64,000 nucleotides of DNA from Undaria pinnatifida (lineage: Eukaryota > Sar > Phaeophyceae > Laminariales > Alariaceae), in contig JABAKD010000025.1 in the NCBI GenBank assembly GCA_012845835.1, positions 17,049,976 through 17,113,975 on the forward strand, read 5' to 3'. The notes below the pieces were generated by a model. The model ran no database searches, was not told the origin of the DNA, and saw nothing but the letters and a program-made list of their open reading frames with translations. A program made the translations under genes and the position numbers. Below, one piece after another: positions 21,431 to 59,639 of the stretch; positions within the stretch are counted from its first letter, which is position 1; every line of letters starts with the position of its first letter.

Positions 21431-21820
21431 CGAACCAAGGGATAATTTAACTTGGTTTTAGAGGTGAAATCGGGGGGTCATTTACCTTGAATCTAGATAG
21501 GAAATTGAGGGTTCAATTTACTTGATGTTTTAGAAGCAAAATTGATCGGACAACATAATTTCATCATTTCCCATTCCAAACTTGAGACCCAGTGGTAACA
21601 TGGTCAACCCAGGGAGAGATTACAATGGTTTGGAAGAGGAAATGGAGGGGTCAATTAACTTGAGTTAGAGGGAAAGTCGATCGGACGAGAAAAGGTATTT
21701 CCAAATTCTAGACCTATTTACCTTGGTTTTAGAGGGTAAATCGAGGGGTCATTCACCTTGGTCTCGAAAGGAAAATTCAATCGAACAAGAAAACAAGAGT
21801 TCCAAATTAGACCCAGTGAC
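21430..21820 (+). repeat. Imperfect tandem repeat (ttggttttagagg units)
   Basis: The words acttggttttagaggtgaaa, tcggggggtcatttaccttg, aaattgatcggac, gagacccagtg and aacatggYcaacccaggga recur in partial order at 21428, 21510, 21595, 21650 and 21720. At least three decayed units. Confidence 0.55.
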
Positions 21821-21829
21821 ACCCGCTGT

Positions 21830-24125
21830 GGAAATACTCGTTTATGGGCGGCCAGCTCTTCTCTCGCGCCAGGCGCCCCTCCAACGAGATACCTATGCGA
21901 GTGACATTAACAATGTACAGGTTGGGACATACGCTGCACATTGTCGTGGTGGCACACAAAACGTAGATACCAGTGTATGGAATAGTGTTTATGGAATATA
22001 ATGTCTATATTCAAATATTAAGCATTTTACTGGTGCAGCGACCCTTATCAAAACAGCCACCATGGTGGCTTCTGAGGCGCCAGAAAGGCCGTGCGAAGAG
22101 AGACGAGCAAGGGACTCGGGCTATTCCGCAAAAATAGAACGCACCCGCATAAATGGCACATACTATCGTCCGATCCCCCAGTCCATCTTTCAGTCCGAAC
22201 AAGCAAACACGCAAACACGTACCTGGCATCGCATCTACCATCGATATCCATTTATTTATTTATTTGCATGGAAGGAAACAAAAGAAAAAACAATGTGGTA
22301 CTCACTGCCGCCCGCCCCGCACACCGTTCGACGTCTTCACACAGCCTCGCGTCCTCAATAACCAACCGTACACCAACCAACTGCCTCGGCAAACAACCTT
22401 AGACTAATCAAAAGTCGAGGCAACCAACACTAATCAAATGCTGCGAGACCTTGCAATCTGCGGCGTGTATAAAATAAGAGGAACCAACCAGATGCCGAGG
22501 TAGTTTAGGCAAAAGCAAGCCTGACCTGCGAGCGCGAAAAGCGTGCCATACGGGAGCAAACCCAGCAGCACTACAAAAACGCTACGCCCTCCCGCCTACC
22601 GGCAGCGATGTGCCATTTCCACATCACACCTGCAATGGCGTTTCCCATCCATGAACCAAAATACATTATAGATATGATGTATACCAGTATACTGATCATA
22701 TACATAGCCTACCATCGTTGTGTACACTTGCATACGCACCGACCACCAAGAAATTTCCTGCTTATTTCCTGAAACCAGTTGGACGCTTAGGCAAAACCGG
22801 GCAGGAAATACCTTCCTCTCCTTCAACACAACGCCTACATCAGCGTAGGTGTTTCAAACATTCCCCCGTACGGTTCTGGACGGAAATGTAAGGAACATTA
22901 GGTATCATTAAAAATATCCCAACGAGCCCTGTGTTTCCGTTCAGATTGGTACTAACCAAGCCCTGCTCATTTTTCTTTGCCCTATACTGGTATATCTAGT
23001 ATGAATGCAATGCTACTGAATAGGCCTACTTATATATGGCATATCGATTTCGCCGCAAAGATTAAACTACTGTGCTCTTGCTGCTGCAGCTGTTGCTGTC
23101 ATCGCTGCTGCCGGTGTGCACCGGGCAATCACAGGCAGACAGGACATACGCCGACGCTTCGAAACACGCTTGACAGGTACTGGTATCGTATCATACTTGA
23201 GAAGTAAAAACAAAACAAAAAATCTCGTATAATACGCAATATAAGCTCGACCCCCCCCCACCTCCCCCACCCCGTGCAAGTGAATGACTGGTACCTGGGA
23301 ATAAAATAACAAAAGAATGCCGGCAACACTTCAGTAGTGCTTACGGCTTGGCTCGCGCAATTTGGCGACAGTGAGGACACCACCAAACCCCTGCAACGGT
23401 ACCGATAACTTTATCCTTCGGCGGATAGGTAAACATAAAGCTAAGTTCATAACACTTCCACGTATATGTCGTGTCAATTAAACTCGGTTTTGCCCAAACA
23501 GCGATGCTGCCGTGCCAACGACAGCGCAGGCCGCCGCGACCTTCGGCGGCCGTCGCAACGGGGTGAAATTGTACCGGGAACGGAACTGGTAGCGGTACAA
23601 TACCGGCATGGGATGCTTTTAGCTCCCACGAACTACTCCAAACGCTCTCCACATGTGTGGCCTGGACACTACTCAACGGGTATGGTTCTTTGTGACTATC
23701 GAAGTAGAACGTCTTCTGGGATCGCCGCACCATCACCGTTGAGGACTGCGTTGTCTCTACACTACTCCAAATACTTTCCATGTTTGTTGCCTCGAGGCTA
23801 CTTCAAAGCCCTCCACATTTGCTGCGAAACTCTCTCCCCGCCTCTACACAACATCACTACGTCTGGATATGGGGGGGGGGGGTCGTTAAAACATCACAGG
23901 TACCTCTCAAACGGCAAAAAACAACAAATAACATAAAATATAAAGAAAAACAAGGAACTGGAATATAGTTCTCGAGTAACATGGCAATTATGGTATGGTC
24001 CCAAGGTTCCCCTGGGTTCTATGATATAGCCGCATGCATTCCATTGTTCCACAAGCAGATAGAGGTAAGTGTACGTGCTGCTGGGCGGGCAACTGCCATG
24101 CCAAGGTGCCAAAACACAAACATGT
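21830..24125 (+). other. Spacer with minor repeats, no gene
   Basis: Contains dispersed repeat R (23407-23500), a C-run (23252-23270) and a G-run (23871-23882). Words like ctactccaaacgctctccacat repeat at about 23632, 23761 and 23806. The two opposed ORFs at 23341-23936 overlap these repeats and have no recognisable domain. Confidence 0.35.
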
Positions 24126-24127
24126 AA

Positions 24128-24296
24128 TACAGTAGCGGTTCCTCCACAGTGCCAGCCGGAAATATCAGCACTATAGCGGCAACCGGCAATAATTCGCCTA
24201 CTGCCAATACTGTTTTTCATCTGTGCCAAACAATTCCACAGGCGTCATGAGACCGGCACGTCTCAACCGGCACTGAAGAGGGACCACTACTGTATA
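24128..24296. mobile_element. MITE family B
   Basis: Left end cagtagcggttcctccacag, right end gcactgaagagggaccacta ctg. The inverted ends share GGTcCCTC/GAGGGACC. Interior has tgccagccggaaatatcagc and gtgccaaacaattccacagg. Confidence 0.7.
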
Positions 24297-24578
24297 TGAA
24301 TAGACGTCACCGCTATCGGTGAAGCTCCTTTTCCGATGAACCGGGTTGAGGGGGGATGGGGAGAGGGGAGGGGGGGGGGGGGGGATACCAAAACAAACCT
24401 GACGCATAAAAACCCTGATAAAACGCAACTGAAACACACAAAAAAAGTACAAATCAATGGGGAAACTTCAAACCTCACCACTGAAGGAGTAGTCTACACG
24501 CTGCTACATGCCGCCGCTGTCGCTACCGCGTATTAGCTGTACGTAGCAGACTAAGATTCCACCATATAAACTGCCTAC

Positions 24579-24743
24579 CACTCTGTTCGAAAATATAAGG
24601 ACCGTTTCATATTCATCAAATATACCAGGCAAGAACGATTTCATAATAAAAATATATAAGGACAATTTTATATTACTAACATATAAGAACCATTTTATAT
24701 TCATATCATTACCAAAACGGTGCTTAAATTTCCGAACAGAGTG
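24579..24743. mobile_element. CACT-ended MITE in the 3' flank of the pseudokinase gene
   Basis: Left end cactctgttcgaaaatataa; the right end, reverse-complemented, reads cactctgttcggaaatttaa. The ~26 bp terminal inverted repeats continue as ggaccgttt/gcaccgttt. AT-rich 165 bp interior, no ORF. It ends 7 bp from the stop codon of the pseudokinase gene, so it should lie in its 3' UTR or supply part of it. Confidence 0.75.
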
Positions 24744-24750
24744 TTAGTTA

Positions 24751-51076
<26,326 letters not shown>

Positions 51077-51209
51077 CTGACACATCAACCGGTAAAAAAA
51101 AGTCGCAAACGTTCAAAAGTGCAAGGTAGCAAAACAAAACAAAAGGTCGCTCGTTATAATCAAAACACGTCGGAAGGGTCGCGATCTAGATCGCTCAAAG
51201 GGTCCGCGA

Positions 51210-51283
51210 ACCGATTATGTTTATAGTGATTCTGCTTGCAGCAACTATGGCGCCTTGGCCATCAGCCCCAAAGCTTGTCACGC
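51210..51283 (-). pseudogene. Partial copy of exon 0
   Basis: Reads FGADGQGAIVAASRI, matching FGASGPGAIVTTSRD. The acceptor region (gacaag) is eroded. Confidence 0.65.
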
Positions 51284-51369
51284 GACAAAAAAAAGGTCGC
51301 AAGCGTCCAAAGTCCGCAAAGCGTTAGATCGCGATCTACATCACTCAGGGAGCGCGAAGCGATTCTGTG

Positions 51370-51480
51370 TGTCAGCGATTCTGTTTGTAGCGCCTGTGCG
51401 TGTTAGCGATTGTGCGTATAGCGACCATGTCCTTATTGGGAGCGGCTATGGCACCTGGGCCACCAGCCCCGCAATCTGCA
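51370..51480 (-). pseudogene. Second partial copy of exon 0
   Basis: After a tgcag acceptor it reads CGAGGPGAIAAPNKDMVAI, matching FGASGPGAIVTTSRDVVAA, then loses the frame. It retains acaaacagaatcgc words of the exon middle. Confidence 0.65.
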
Positions 51481-51499
51481 ACAAAGACGCCACACGGCA

Positions 51500-52960
51500 A
51501 AAAAACTCGCAAACGGTCGAAGATAGCAAAAGTTCAAAGGCTGATCATAGGTACGCTTATCGGACCAACCAATCTCTATTCATAGATTTCGATTACCGGT
51601 AGGGTGATCTACTAAGACCCTACGTCTAGCCTTATAATCGTGCAATAATATCGTTATGATTTTTTCTGCAGGATATATTTAGTGCAGATGCGAAAGAAGT
51701 CCTAGATAAGGCAGAACATACAGCTCCCACCCAGCACCATGATCAGAATCACGCGTACGTGGTATCACACAGATCTGTCTGCCCTGACGACGTGTCCATC
51801 ATTTTATCATATGCGGGTCTGATCTGTTGGATACCAGATACCAGGTATTTCTTCGCCTGCGAAAGGTTAAACATAAAACATCGCGTACGTTAAACCCCTC
51901 GAAGCTCTGCAACTGCAATACTGACTCCACTCTAATTGGAAGAACTTCCTCCCCGAACCGAATGCGCAGTTCATCAAGGGGTTATCCCATGCACATATCA
52001 CGCTATAACCCCGGTTAAAACGTTTGAGGCGTTAAAAGCCGTTTAATTATATATGTTTTTCTTCTCGTGTCGGTGAAAGCGCGAGAGCTTGAGTTAGCAA
52101 AGTTCAATGTCAGTCGACTAGCGCTGGGAACGCCGAAAGCCATCCGCGATAAAAAAAAGGCGACAAGGCCGGGTGGAGACGAGAAAACGCGGCTTGTTGA
52201 TAATGTCGCTATGAGTAGCACTTCTCGTACAAGGTGCGTTGGAAAAGGAAAACTGACCATAACAAAACAAACAGAACAAATAAAAAAACAAAAAAACAGA
52301 AGCACACACGCACGAAAGTGTCAACTCGACTGGAAAAAATACATACTATACCTTGTGCTGGTTCTCGCGAGTAGGTCGAAAACTGCCGTGCAAAAAGGTC
52401 ATACCAGGTAAACGATAATCATCGCAAAATTTACAGCTGCGGCCACTTTATATTGGTACGACCATTTGCACTTACTATTAGCAATGCAGTACGACAAAAA
52501 GCAGCGTCCAAATACGTCATTCCATCATTCTAAACGCTCTGGTACATCAGAAGCACCCACGCACATGAAAGTGCCAGCTCGAATGGTAAATATACATGGT
52601 ACTGGTTCGGTAGACCGCAAACTGGAAATCTCGTACGCAAACCGCGGTGGTCGAAAAAACCTCCGAAAAGTGTATCCCACTCTAATTCCATGAAACTAGT
52701 ACTGAAAAATGCGGGTGCAAACCTGAAGAGGTTGAAACGTTACCGCACTTGATCACCAAGGATCAGGTCGGGTCGACATACTAACGCATGCGTATACAAC
52801 GGCAGCTTGCGCGGCTGGAGGCGTAACAGTGACCGCCGGTAGGGACAGCCCGCGCTGTTGCTACCACCGGAACTGACGATATGCCACTAGCGCTCGAGTG
52901 CGGATACAATCGAGTGAAATTGACACTCATGTATGAAAATGCTTGGAGCGTAGCGAGAGC
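51500..52960 (+). other. Spacer, no gene recognised
   Basis: Contains a SINE-like body fragment (52065-52150: gcgagagcttgag, gaacgccgaaag) and an A-rich stretch (52260-52300). No supported exon. Confidence 0.4.
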
Positions 52961-52964
52961 CTAA

Positions 52965-53750
52965 GGCCATTTCTTATACAGTCGGATTTGTCAGCCGAAA
53001 ACGGCCGTTTTCGACTGAAGCCCAAATCGGGCTCCACAGTCGAAAAAAGGCGTTTTCGACTCAAACTTTTTTCGATTGAGAATTCCGACTGGCGGATCCA
53101 GTCGAAAAACGCGACTTTTTCGACTGGATTTGCCAGTCGAAAAACCCAGTCGAAAAAGTTTACACCTGTTTTTTCAACCCATCGCATCGCTCATCCAATC
53201 GCAACACACACCCACACGCCCACACACCCATACCAGGTATCACACAGCAGTAGTATCATACAACAGCGCCGACGCTGCCTTGGCTATCACTACTGTTGCT
53301 TCTCGCCGCAAGTCAGCGTGGCGCACTCCTAGCTCCGCTTGCCAGCAGCGTGTATCACGCGACGGTAGCAGCGCGTGTTATTGATGCCATTTTGCCAAGA
53401 ACGGCTACGCCTGCTGTAGCTGTGGCGGCTCTTGGCTGAGTGCAACGCCACGAACGTAGCTTTGGCGGTTTTCGGCTAAGCCCAAGACCACCAACCCGCT
53501 TGGACGAAGGTTCGTCGCGAGCGAAGCACGCGTTGCTCGCGAAGAACGCGCGAAGCACAGAGCTGCGGAGCGATTTTCGACTGCCATACAGCAGTACTCC
53601 CTCACACCAACCGCCTCTAGGAAGAGCACAAACACCATAAAATCGACTCGACTGACGATAAGAAGGACCAGAAGAATCCAGTCGAAAAAAAGTCCAGTCG
53701 AAAACGGCCCTTTTCGACTGGCGGACTCCGACTGGGTAAGAAATGGCCAA
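52965..53750. mobile_element. ~785 bp TIR element, copy 1
   Basis: Ends ggccatttcttatacagtcg and, reverse-complemented, ggccatttcttacccagtcg. Both continue into multiple cagtcgaaaa/ttttcgactg sub-repeats. The middle section (53240-53640) is shared with copy 2 at high identity. ORFs in it are short and shared only because the copies are recent. No transposase: a non-autonomous DNA transposon (inference). Confidence 0.8.
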
Positions 53751-54024
53751 AGCTTTCATATTTCCCCATCCGCCGGAGGATTAAAAAAAAAAAAACGTTG
53801 CAAACGACACAAAGCTAACAACTAACAACTGAAACCAGGCTTGCAGGAAGCATAATCGTAATTTGCAGTTAGTGTAGGATAAGCATTGCAGTCGAGCAAC
53901 CCGAACCCGGCGATTCTGGGTTGGACTGCTGCCATAGCCCTGTTGGCGCTAAAGAAGGAAAAAAAAAATAAATAAGAATAACATTTAAGCAACAATAATA
54001 CATTAAATAAAAAAAAAACACACT

Positions 54025-54305
54025 CCAGCTGTGAGATCGAAGATTGTGTCCAAACTCATCTTTGCAAGCTGTGTGTCATACTCCGATCGTGCGTATTACG
54101 GGTTGTGTGTCCTCATTATACATTACAAAAATAAAAATACACTCCAGTTGTGAGATCGAAGATTTTGTCGAAACTCATCTTTGCAAGCTGTGTGTGATAC
54201 TCCCATCGCGCGTATTACGGGTTTTGCGTCCTCATTAATGATATAGGTCGGCGACTCCCCTTGGAACTACAGTGTAGCTATCAGGGTCAACAGGGCGATG
54301 TTAGG
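54025..54305 (+). repeat. Dispersed repeat family A, tandem pair
   Basis: Two consecutive copies of cactccagctgtgagatcga, tttgtcgaaactcatctttg, caagctgtgtgtgatactcc start at about 54028 and 54143. The second continues into the full 3' part (ggtcggcgactccccttgga, gggtcaacagggcgatgtta). Confidence 0.8.
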
Positions 54306-54309
54306 CAGT

Positions 54310-54850
54310 CTGTGCGCGGAAACTATAAAACCCGTTTTTGAGGGGGACAAAATCTGACAGCTGTGGAAGAAAATGCATCAGGTTATCAAGTGTATCCTGT
54401 AAGTCGTATAACCGGTGAGGGGAGGGCGGAGTTTTTAAGGGCGTGGGGGCATGGGTTTGAACAAGAGGGAGCGGTGGGGGCGGGGGGAGGGGGGGATGGG
54501 CGGGGCAACTCAAAATGTGCGTGGAAACTATAAATCCTTCAAGGTGATAAATCTGACGGTTTTGGAAGGAATGCACCAGTTTACTATGTATATCCTGTAG
54601 GTCGTACAACCAGTGAGGAGAGGGCGGAGTGTTCGAGGGGGTGGGTGGGGGGCAAAAAAATTTTCAACAGCTTTAGGTCGCATAGATGTAGGGGTTGCTA
54701 TACGCGTGGTGCTAGGTCTAGGCGATGGTGCGGGTGGTGGGGAAGGAGGGGGCGTTGGGGGGGGCGGTGGGGGGGGGGGAGGGGGGGGGGTGAAATGGAG
54801 CAGCGGCATGGATGGGTGAAATGGAGCAGCGGCATGGATGGCTCTAGAAA
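54310..54850 (+). repeat. Direct duplication and G-rich minisatellite
   Basis: 54316-54440 and 54528-54640 share aaatctgac, gtatcctgtaRgtcgtaYaacc and ggagggcggagt in order. 54740-54795 is a (g)n-rich run. gtgaaatggagcagcggcat is duplicated at 54790 and 54817. Confidence 0.65.
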
Positions 54851-55479
54851 GATATATAGCATCGGTAACACACAGAGCTGTCGGGGGGTAGGTTGTGTGT
54901 CAGAACTCAGAAGCGCACCGAAAGCAGCTTTACCGTACGCGCGAAACATGGTGATGATGATGATACTTGCACCGCCGTAGCCCCTATATAGTGCGGTTCT
55001 TGGCCAAAACAACGATACCGGCACTAAGTGGGAACCTCGCACTATCCGGGGATAGCGTGATACTGTGCAGGACGAGTTCGTCGCAAGCGATTATCAACAC
55101 ATTAAACTGGGTTCCCGCACTACAGCGTACCGCACTAAACTGGGATAACGAGTGCAACACTGTATGTACTGTCAGGAGAGGTCAGGAGAGAAAAATCATG
55201 AAATTTTCTTCCCTGATATATACCCCGATCATAATGCCTCAATCGGTAGCAATGCGTGGTGGCATCTGCTCCGTTTTTTTCCGTTCCCCGTCAGTTTCCC
55301 GTGCAGCGCTATTTACGCAGCAGGCTTGACCATAACATCGCATTCGTAGTTTTTTTTGGATCCTATACTACTAGTAGACAAGATAATCAAGGGCAAAAAG
55401 GCTTTCATAGGGGCAGTACTTGGTATTTTTTCTCTAGTTTTTTTCATTTTTTTTGCTCATCCCTTGTTTTATCTTCGTA

Positions 55480-55872
55480 CTTTCGCTTTTTCCTCCTCCT
55501 TCCCCACTTGCAACTCACATCCGGGGTCACTAAGCAGCCTCTTCTCCCCCCTGCCCACCACGACATGCGCCCTCCTTTCTATGCGCCCTGCTTTGTTTCG
55601 CGAGACTAATTCAGCCCGTTGTTCCCTCGTCGACTCGCATCGAATTGCGCCTAGCCACGCTGCTATTAATAGGCGCTCTCGGCAGCATATCCCTGGCGCT
55701 CTCAACAGCATATCCCTTCGGCCATAATATTTTTGCAAAAACACTCGAAAGTTCGACCCAAGCGAGATTGGAACTCCAGAACCGACGCTATTAATGCTAC
55801 GTATTGATAGTACTATAGTACTATTAACAGCATTCGAGGGTAACCACTAGACCACGGGCGCAACCGGCACTG
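55480..55872 (-). mobile_element. tRNA-derived SINE, tail type 2, - strand
   Basis: On the - strand the head has ggtctagtggttaccctcga (about 55855) and a box-B-like word (ggagttccaatctcgc). The body is gtgcgattcgatgcgagtcg-like and the tail tagtgaccccggatgtgagt. An extra ~35 bp with inverted agtactatag interrupts the head. Confidence 0.7.
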
Positions 55873-55889
55873 CTGTAGCGAAAAACAGT

Positions 55890-56010
55890 CTCCAGCTGTT
55901 TAATCGAGTATTTCGTCTAACCTCATATTTGGAAAACCAGTGTGATACTTCAATCGCGCATGTTACGGCGGGTGTGTCCTCGTGAAGGATACACGCCGGT
56001 GACGTGCCAC
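55890..56010 (+). repeat. Dispersed repeat family A, diverged copy
   Basis: ctccagctgtttaatcgagt, gtgtgatacttcaatcgcgc, tgtgtcctcgtgaaggatac follow the family order. Confidence 0.65.
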
Positions 56011-56284
56011 AGCAACGAGCTGGACCTCGTGTTCGCAGCACGACGTACGATATCTCTGTCTCGTAGCTTGTGACCACGAGGTTCATCTAGTATAGCGGGA
56101 TGAGGCATCGGCACGGGTGCTGGATGCCGACGGGTGGAACGAACAGCAACATACACTGGTGCGATTGGTGGGACAGCGCTCCTTAGTGTATTTTGGTCGT
56201 ATCGTTGTACCCGGGCCCGAGAAGGGTTGAGGGTTAAGAAATTGTATACCTGGTACAGAAACATGATGCTGCAATGTTTGTTTT

Positions 56285-57355
56285 TTTTCTATCGTTTTTA
56301 CTTTCTAGTTCAACTTGTAGGAGGTTTTACCCCCAGCGACCTTCCGGACTAGGCCATGCCGTGGTCACGGGTGTGTCATTCTTTCTTCCCTCTGGTACTC
56401 CGTGGCTTCATTCTTGCCGCACACAGGGTTCAGCATTCCTACTGATCGTCGGTTTGCGCAACAAAATGCCAACTTGCGCTCTCGCACTTTCAGCGTGTCA
56501 ATTTTCTATGAAAAAGTCACTTGCGGGATTCGAGCTCACGGAATCGACCTGAGTAGTTCCGTTCCTTAGGCCGTTTCGTACACAGTCGGATTTGTCAGAC
56601 GACAACGGCCTGTTTCGACTGAAAAACCCAAACTGGGCTTTCTTACACAGTCGAGAAACGGCGTTTCGACTCAACTTTTTTCGATGAGTTTTCCGACAGG
56701 CGGATCCAGTCGAAAAAGCCGACTGGATCTCCCAGTCGAAAAATCCAGTCGAAAAAGTGTTACACGTAATTTTTTAACCCATCGCATCGCTCGTCCCACC
56801 ACCACACACATACCAAGTACCACACAGCAGTAGTATCACACAACAGCGCCGAAGCTGGCTTGGCTATCACTACTGTTGCTTCTCGCCGCGAGTGAGCGTG
56901 GCACATTCCTAGCTTCGCTCTCGCCAGCAGCGTGTATCACGCGACGGCAGCAGCCCGCGGTAACGATGCCATTTTGCCAACAATGACTACGCCTGCTGTA
57001 GCTGTGGCGGCTCTCGGCTGAGTGCAACGCCACGAACGTAGCTTTGGCGGCTTTCGGCTTAGCCCAACGCCACCAACCCGCTTGGACGAGCGTTCGGCGC
57101 GAGCGAAGCACGCGTTGCTCGCGAAGAACACGCGAAGCACAGAGTTGCCAACCGATTTTCGACTGCCATACAGCAGTAAGTACTCCCTCACACCAACCGC
57201 CTCTGGGAAGCGCGCAAAAACTACAAAATCGACTCGAATGACGATAAGAAGGACCAGAAGAATCCAGTCGAAATAAAGCCCAGTCGAAAAGGGCCGTTTC
57301 GACTGGCGGAATCCGACTGTGTAAGAAATGGCTTTAATGTTAGACCACCGAAAAA
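56285..57355 (-). mobile_element. SINE (tail type 1) interrupted by the TIR element
   Basis: On the - strand the SINE runs from 57355 (gtggtctaacattaaa), is interrupted at 57332-56568, and resumes with aacggaactactcaggtcga, gtgagctcgaatcccgca. The body is gtgcgagagcgc and the tail cacccgtgaccacggcatgg, ctacaagttgaactagaaag. Compare the uninterrupted head at 17600-17662. Confidence 0.6.
56568..57332. mobile_element. ~765 bp TIR element, copy 2, nested in a SINE
   Basis: Ends ggccgtttcgtacacagtcg and, reverse-complemented, gccatttcttacacagtcgg. The interior matches 52965-53750 in the same orientation (for example the tctggcggtttcggcttagc-type region around 57040). A tta word borders both sides, a possible short target duplication. 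Confidence 0.8.
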
Positions 57356-57514
57356 ATAAACAACAACAACGCCTGCTGCTGTACGACGAAAAGGCGAAAA
57401 GACAAACGTAGTATTATATGCACATGATTGCTGCACCAGCCCAGCGGGGGAACATGGAATGAAATAGCTGCACCAGCAGCCGGAACCGGAATCACATGCG
57501 GCTGAACTGGTATA

Positions 57515-57695
57515 CCGCAGTACTGGTCCCTCCATAGTGCCTGTGTATGTCAGCCGGAAATACCGGCACTACAGCGGCAACCGGCATTGCTCCGCATATG
57601 GCCACAATCGGTTTAGCCCATTTATGCCAAGCAATTCCACGGGCACTATACAAAGCGAGCAGGCAACCGGACCTATAGAGGGACAACTACTGCTG
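57515..57695. mobile_element. MITE family B
   Basis: From gcagtactggtccctccata to acctatagagggacaactac. Interior agtgcctgtgtatgtcagcc, gccaagcaattccacgggca. Confidence 0.7.
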
Positions 57696-57779
57696 TAGCT
57701 ATCATGCACAACTTACCGCTACGAAGCTGGGCTGGTACATGTTCAGAACAACAATTGAGTGTATAAAACCCGTTTGGGA

Positions 57780-57830
57780 GCTAAATTCCAAATCTTCAAT
57801 CTCACAGCTGGAGTGTACATTAATTTTTTG
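57780..57830 (-). repeat. Dispersed repeat family A fragment
   Basis: The reverse complement starts aatgtacactccagctgtga and continues gattgaagatttgg; truncated. Confidence 0.6.
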
Positions 57831-58267
57831 TAACATTCCGACATGATAGGTTGAAGTTATGCAAAATAGCACAACGACGTACCAGGTGCACACCACCAGG
57901 TAACACGGTATGAGATACCAAGGTGTACCAAGAGTACGTGAGAAAGTAATACCTGGTGTAAATGGAATATACCAGATAACGAACGACGTGCGTACTGAGG
58001 TACAACGGAACAACACGGAGGCGGCTGCATCGTCATTCGTCATTCCGATCAACGTTAGGTAAACTACTTATACCACAATATACTACTCCGAGTATTAAAT
58101 TTGAAAACGATTTTTACTACTTCAGAAAGGAGATCCCACATCAATTTCATGTGTTTTATCCCGAAAAACGTGCTTGGAGTTCTAACTTCTAAAGGTGTTA
58201 TTTATTAGTATTAGTGCTTATGTAAAAGTTCTACGCCATGCACTACTCTATATGATACCTGGTACAG

Positions 58268-58615
58268 AGCAAGCCGGTTGCTCGGTGGTCTAGTGGTTAC
58301 CCTCGAATGCTACTAGCATTGGTCCTGAGTTCGATTCTCACCGTGGTGTGATTCTGAATTTAGTTGCAAACATGCAAAACGAAAAGGATCAATTGTTGAG
58401 AGCGCGCATAGCAGCGTGGGTAGGCACAATTCGACGAGAGTCGAGGGAAGAAAATGCTGAGTTGTTCTCGCGATAAATGAACGTACGTAACCGTAGTGGG
58501 GAGGGGGGAGGAAGGCCCACTATGTGACCCCGGATCTGAGTTTCTACTCGGAGGGAGAGCGAGAGAAGTGCGAGGAAAATAACTGGGGCGAAGAAAAAAA
58601 AAAAAAAAAAGAGCG
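58268..58615 (+). mobile_element. tRNA-derived SINE, tail type 2
   Basis: Best preserved head: gctcggtggtctagtggtta (box A) and gagttcgattctcaccg (box B). Body gtgggtaggcacaattcgac, gagagtcgagggaag. Tail tgtgaccccggatctgagtt, ending in an A-run (58592-58609). Confidence 0.8.
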
Positions 58616-58719
58616 CATTGTTCAAAAGCACATGACATACGTGTAACTGTTACCAGGTGTAAACAATACTGCTGTATGTACCTATGTACTGCTGCACTGC
58701 TATACTACTGCAGTGGTTT

Positions 58720-58800
58720 GGTCGGTGGGTGGGTGGAGGGTGGGTGGTGGTGGGCGCACTGGGTGGTCCGTGGTGGGTGGGTGGGTGGGTCGTTTCGTAC
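58720..58800 (+). repeat. (GGTGGGT)n-like minisatellite
   Basis: Repeated gtgggtggg words on the + strand. The His/Pro-rich ORF opposite is an artefact. Confidence 0.75.
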
Positions 58801-58944
58801 GTGGATGAGTGTTTCGTCCTGTGGGAGGTGGACCTTTTTTTCGTAGTGAAGAAATTTGTTCCTAAAATACCGGTCTCCCATTGGTGCTTCGGGAGTACCA
58901 CTACAACAGTAGTATAGTCTATACATAAATATTATAAAAATAAA

Positions 58945-59165
58945 AGTACACTCCAGCTGTGACATCGAAGATTTTGTCGAAACTCATCTTTGCAAGCTGT
59001 GTGATACTCCGATCGCGCGTATTACGGGTTGTGTGTCCTCATTAAGGATATAGGTCGGCGACTCCCCTTGAAACTACAGTGTAGCTATCAGGGTCAACAG
59101 GGTGACGTTAGTCAGTCTTTGCGCGCAAACTATAACACCCGTTTTTGAGGGGGGAAAAACATACA
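58945..59165 (+). repeat. Dispersed repeat family A, complete copy
   Basis: From agtacactccagctgtgaca through gcaagctgtgtgatactccg, gtcggcgactccccttgaaa, atcagggtcaacagggtgac to acacccgtttttgagggggg. This defines a family length of ~220 bp. Confidence 0.75.
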
Positions 59166-59214
59166 TATATGTAATGCCGTACTTCGGCCCTACTACACGG
59201 CAGCACTGTTTTGT

Positions 59215-59350
59215 TTTTTTTCATCCCATTTATTATCCTTGCATTGCTCTCACACTCCTTCCCAGTAGTAGCTCAGATCCCGGGTCACATAGCGGGCCCT
59301 TCTCCCCCCTTCCCACTACGGTACGTGCCTTCATCTTTATCGCGACTGCG
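59215..59350 (-). mobile_element. Truncated SINE, tail type 2
   Basis: The reverse complement carries cgataaagatgaaggcacgt, accgtagtgggaagggg and atgtgacccgggatctgagc. The head is missing. Confidence 0.65.
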
Positions 59351-59639
59351 AGCGGCTATAAACCCATCACCAACTGTGATATTTTAGGACGTACATACTT
59401 GTACGTAAAATACTGTGCGCGGAAATACCAGTGGGAAATATACACCTCAGGCACCCAGCAGCCAGCAGAAAAAGCGTGGAAAACTACACAACAGCCAGCA
59501 GAAAAAACATGTTACCGGCATACCAGGTACGACGTACCGTAGTAGCAAATAATTAAATTAGTACAACTAAGGTCGATGTCGCCAATTCGACCTCTCCAAA
59601 GGACTGTTCTTTAAAATATGATAGGCAGATATTGGCTAC

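Noticed and set aside
53355-53759. 134-codon - strand ORF as a gene, since it is shared with 56937-57191
   Set aside because: Both copies are inside the same recent TIR element, so similarity reflects transposition. No transposase motif is visible.
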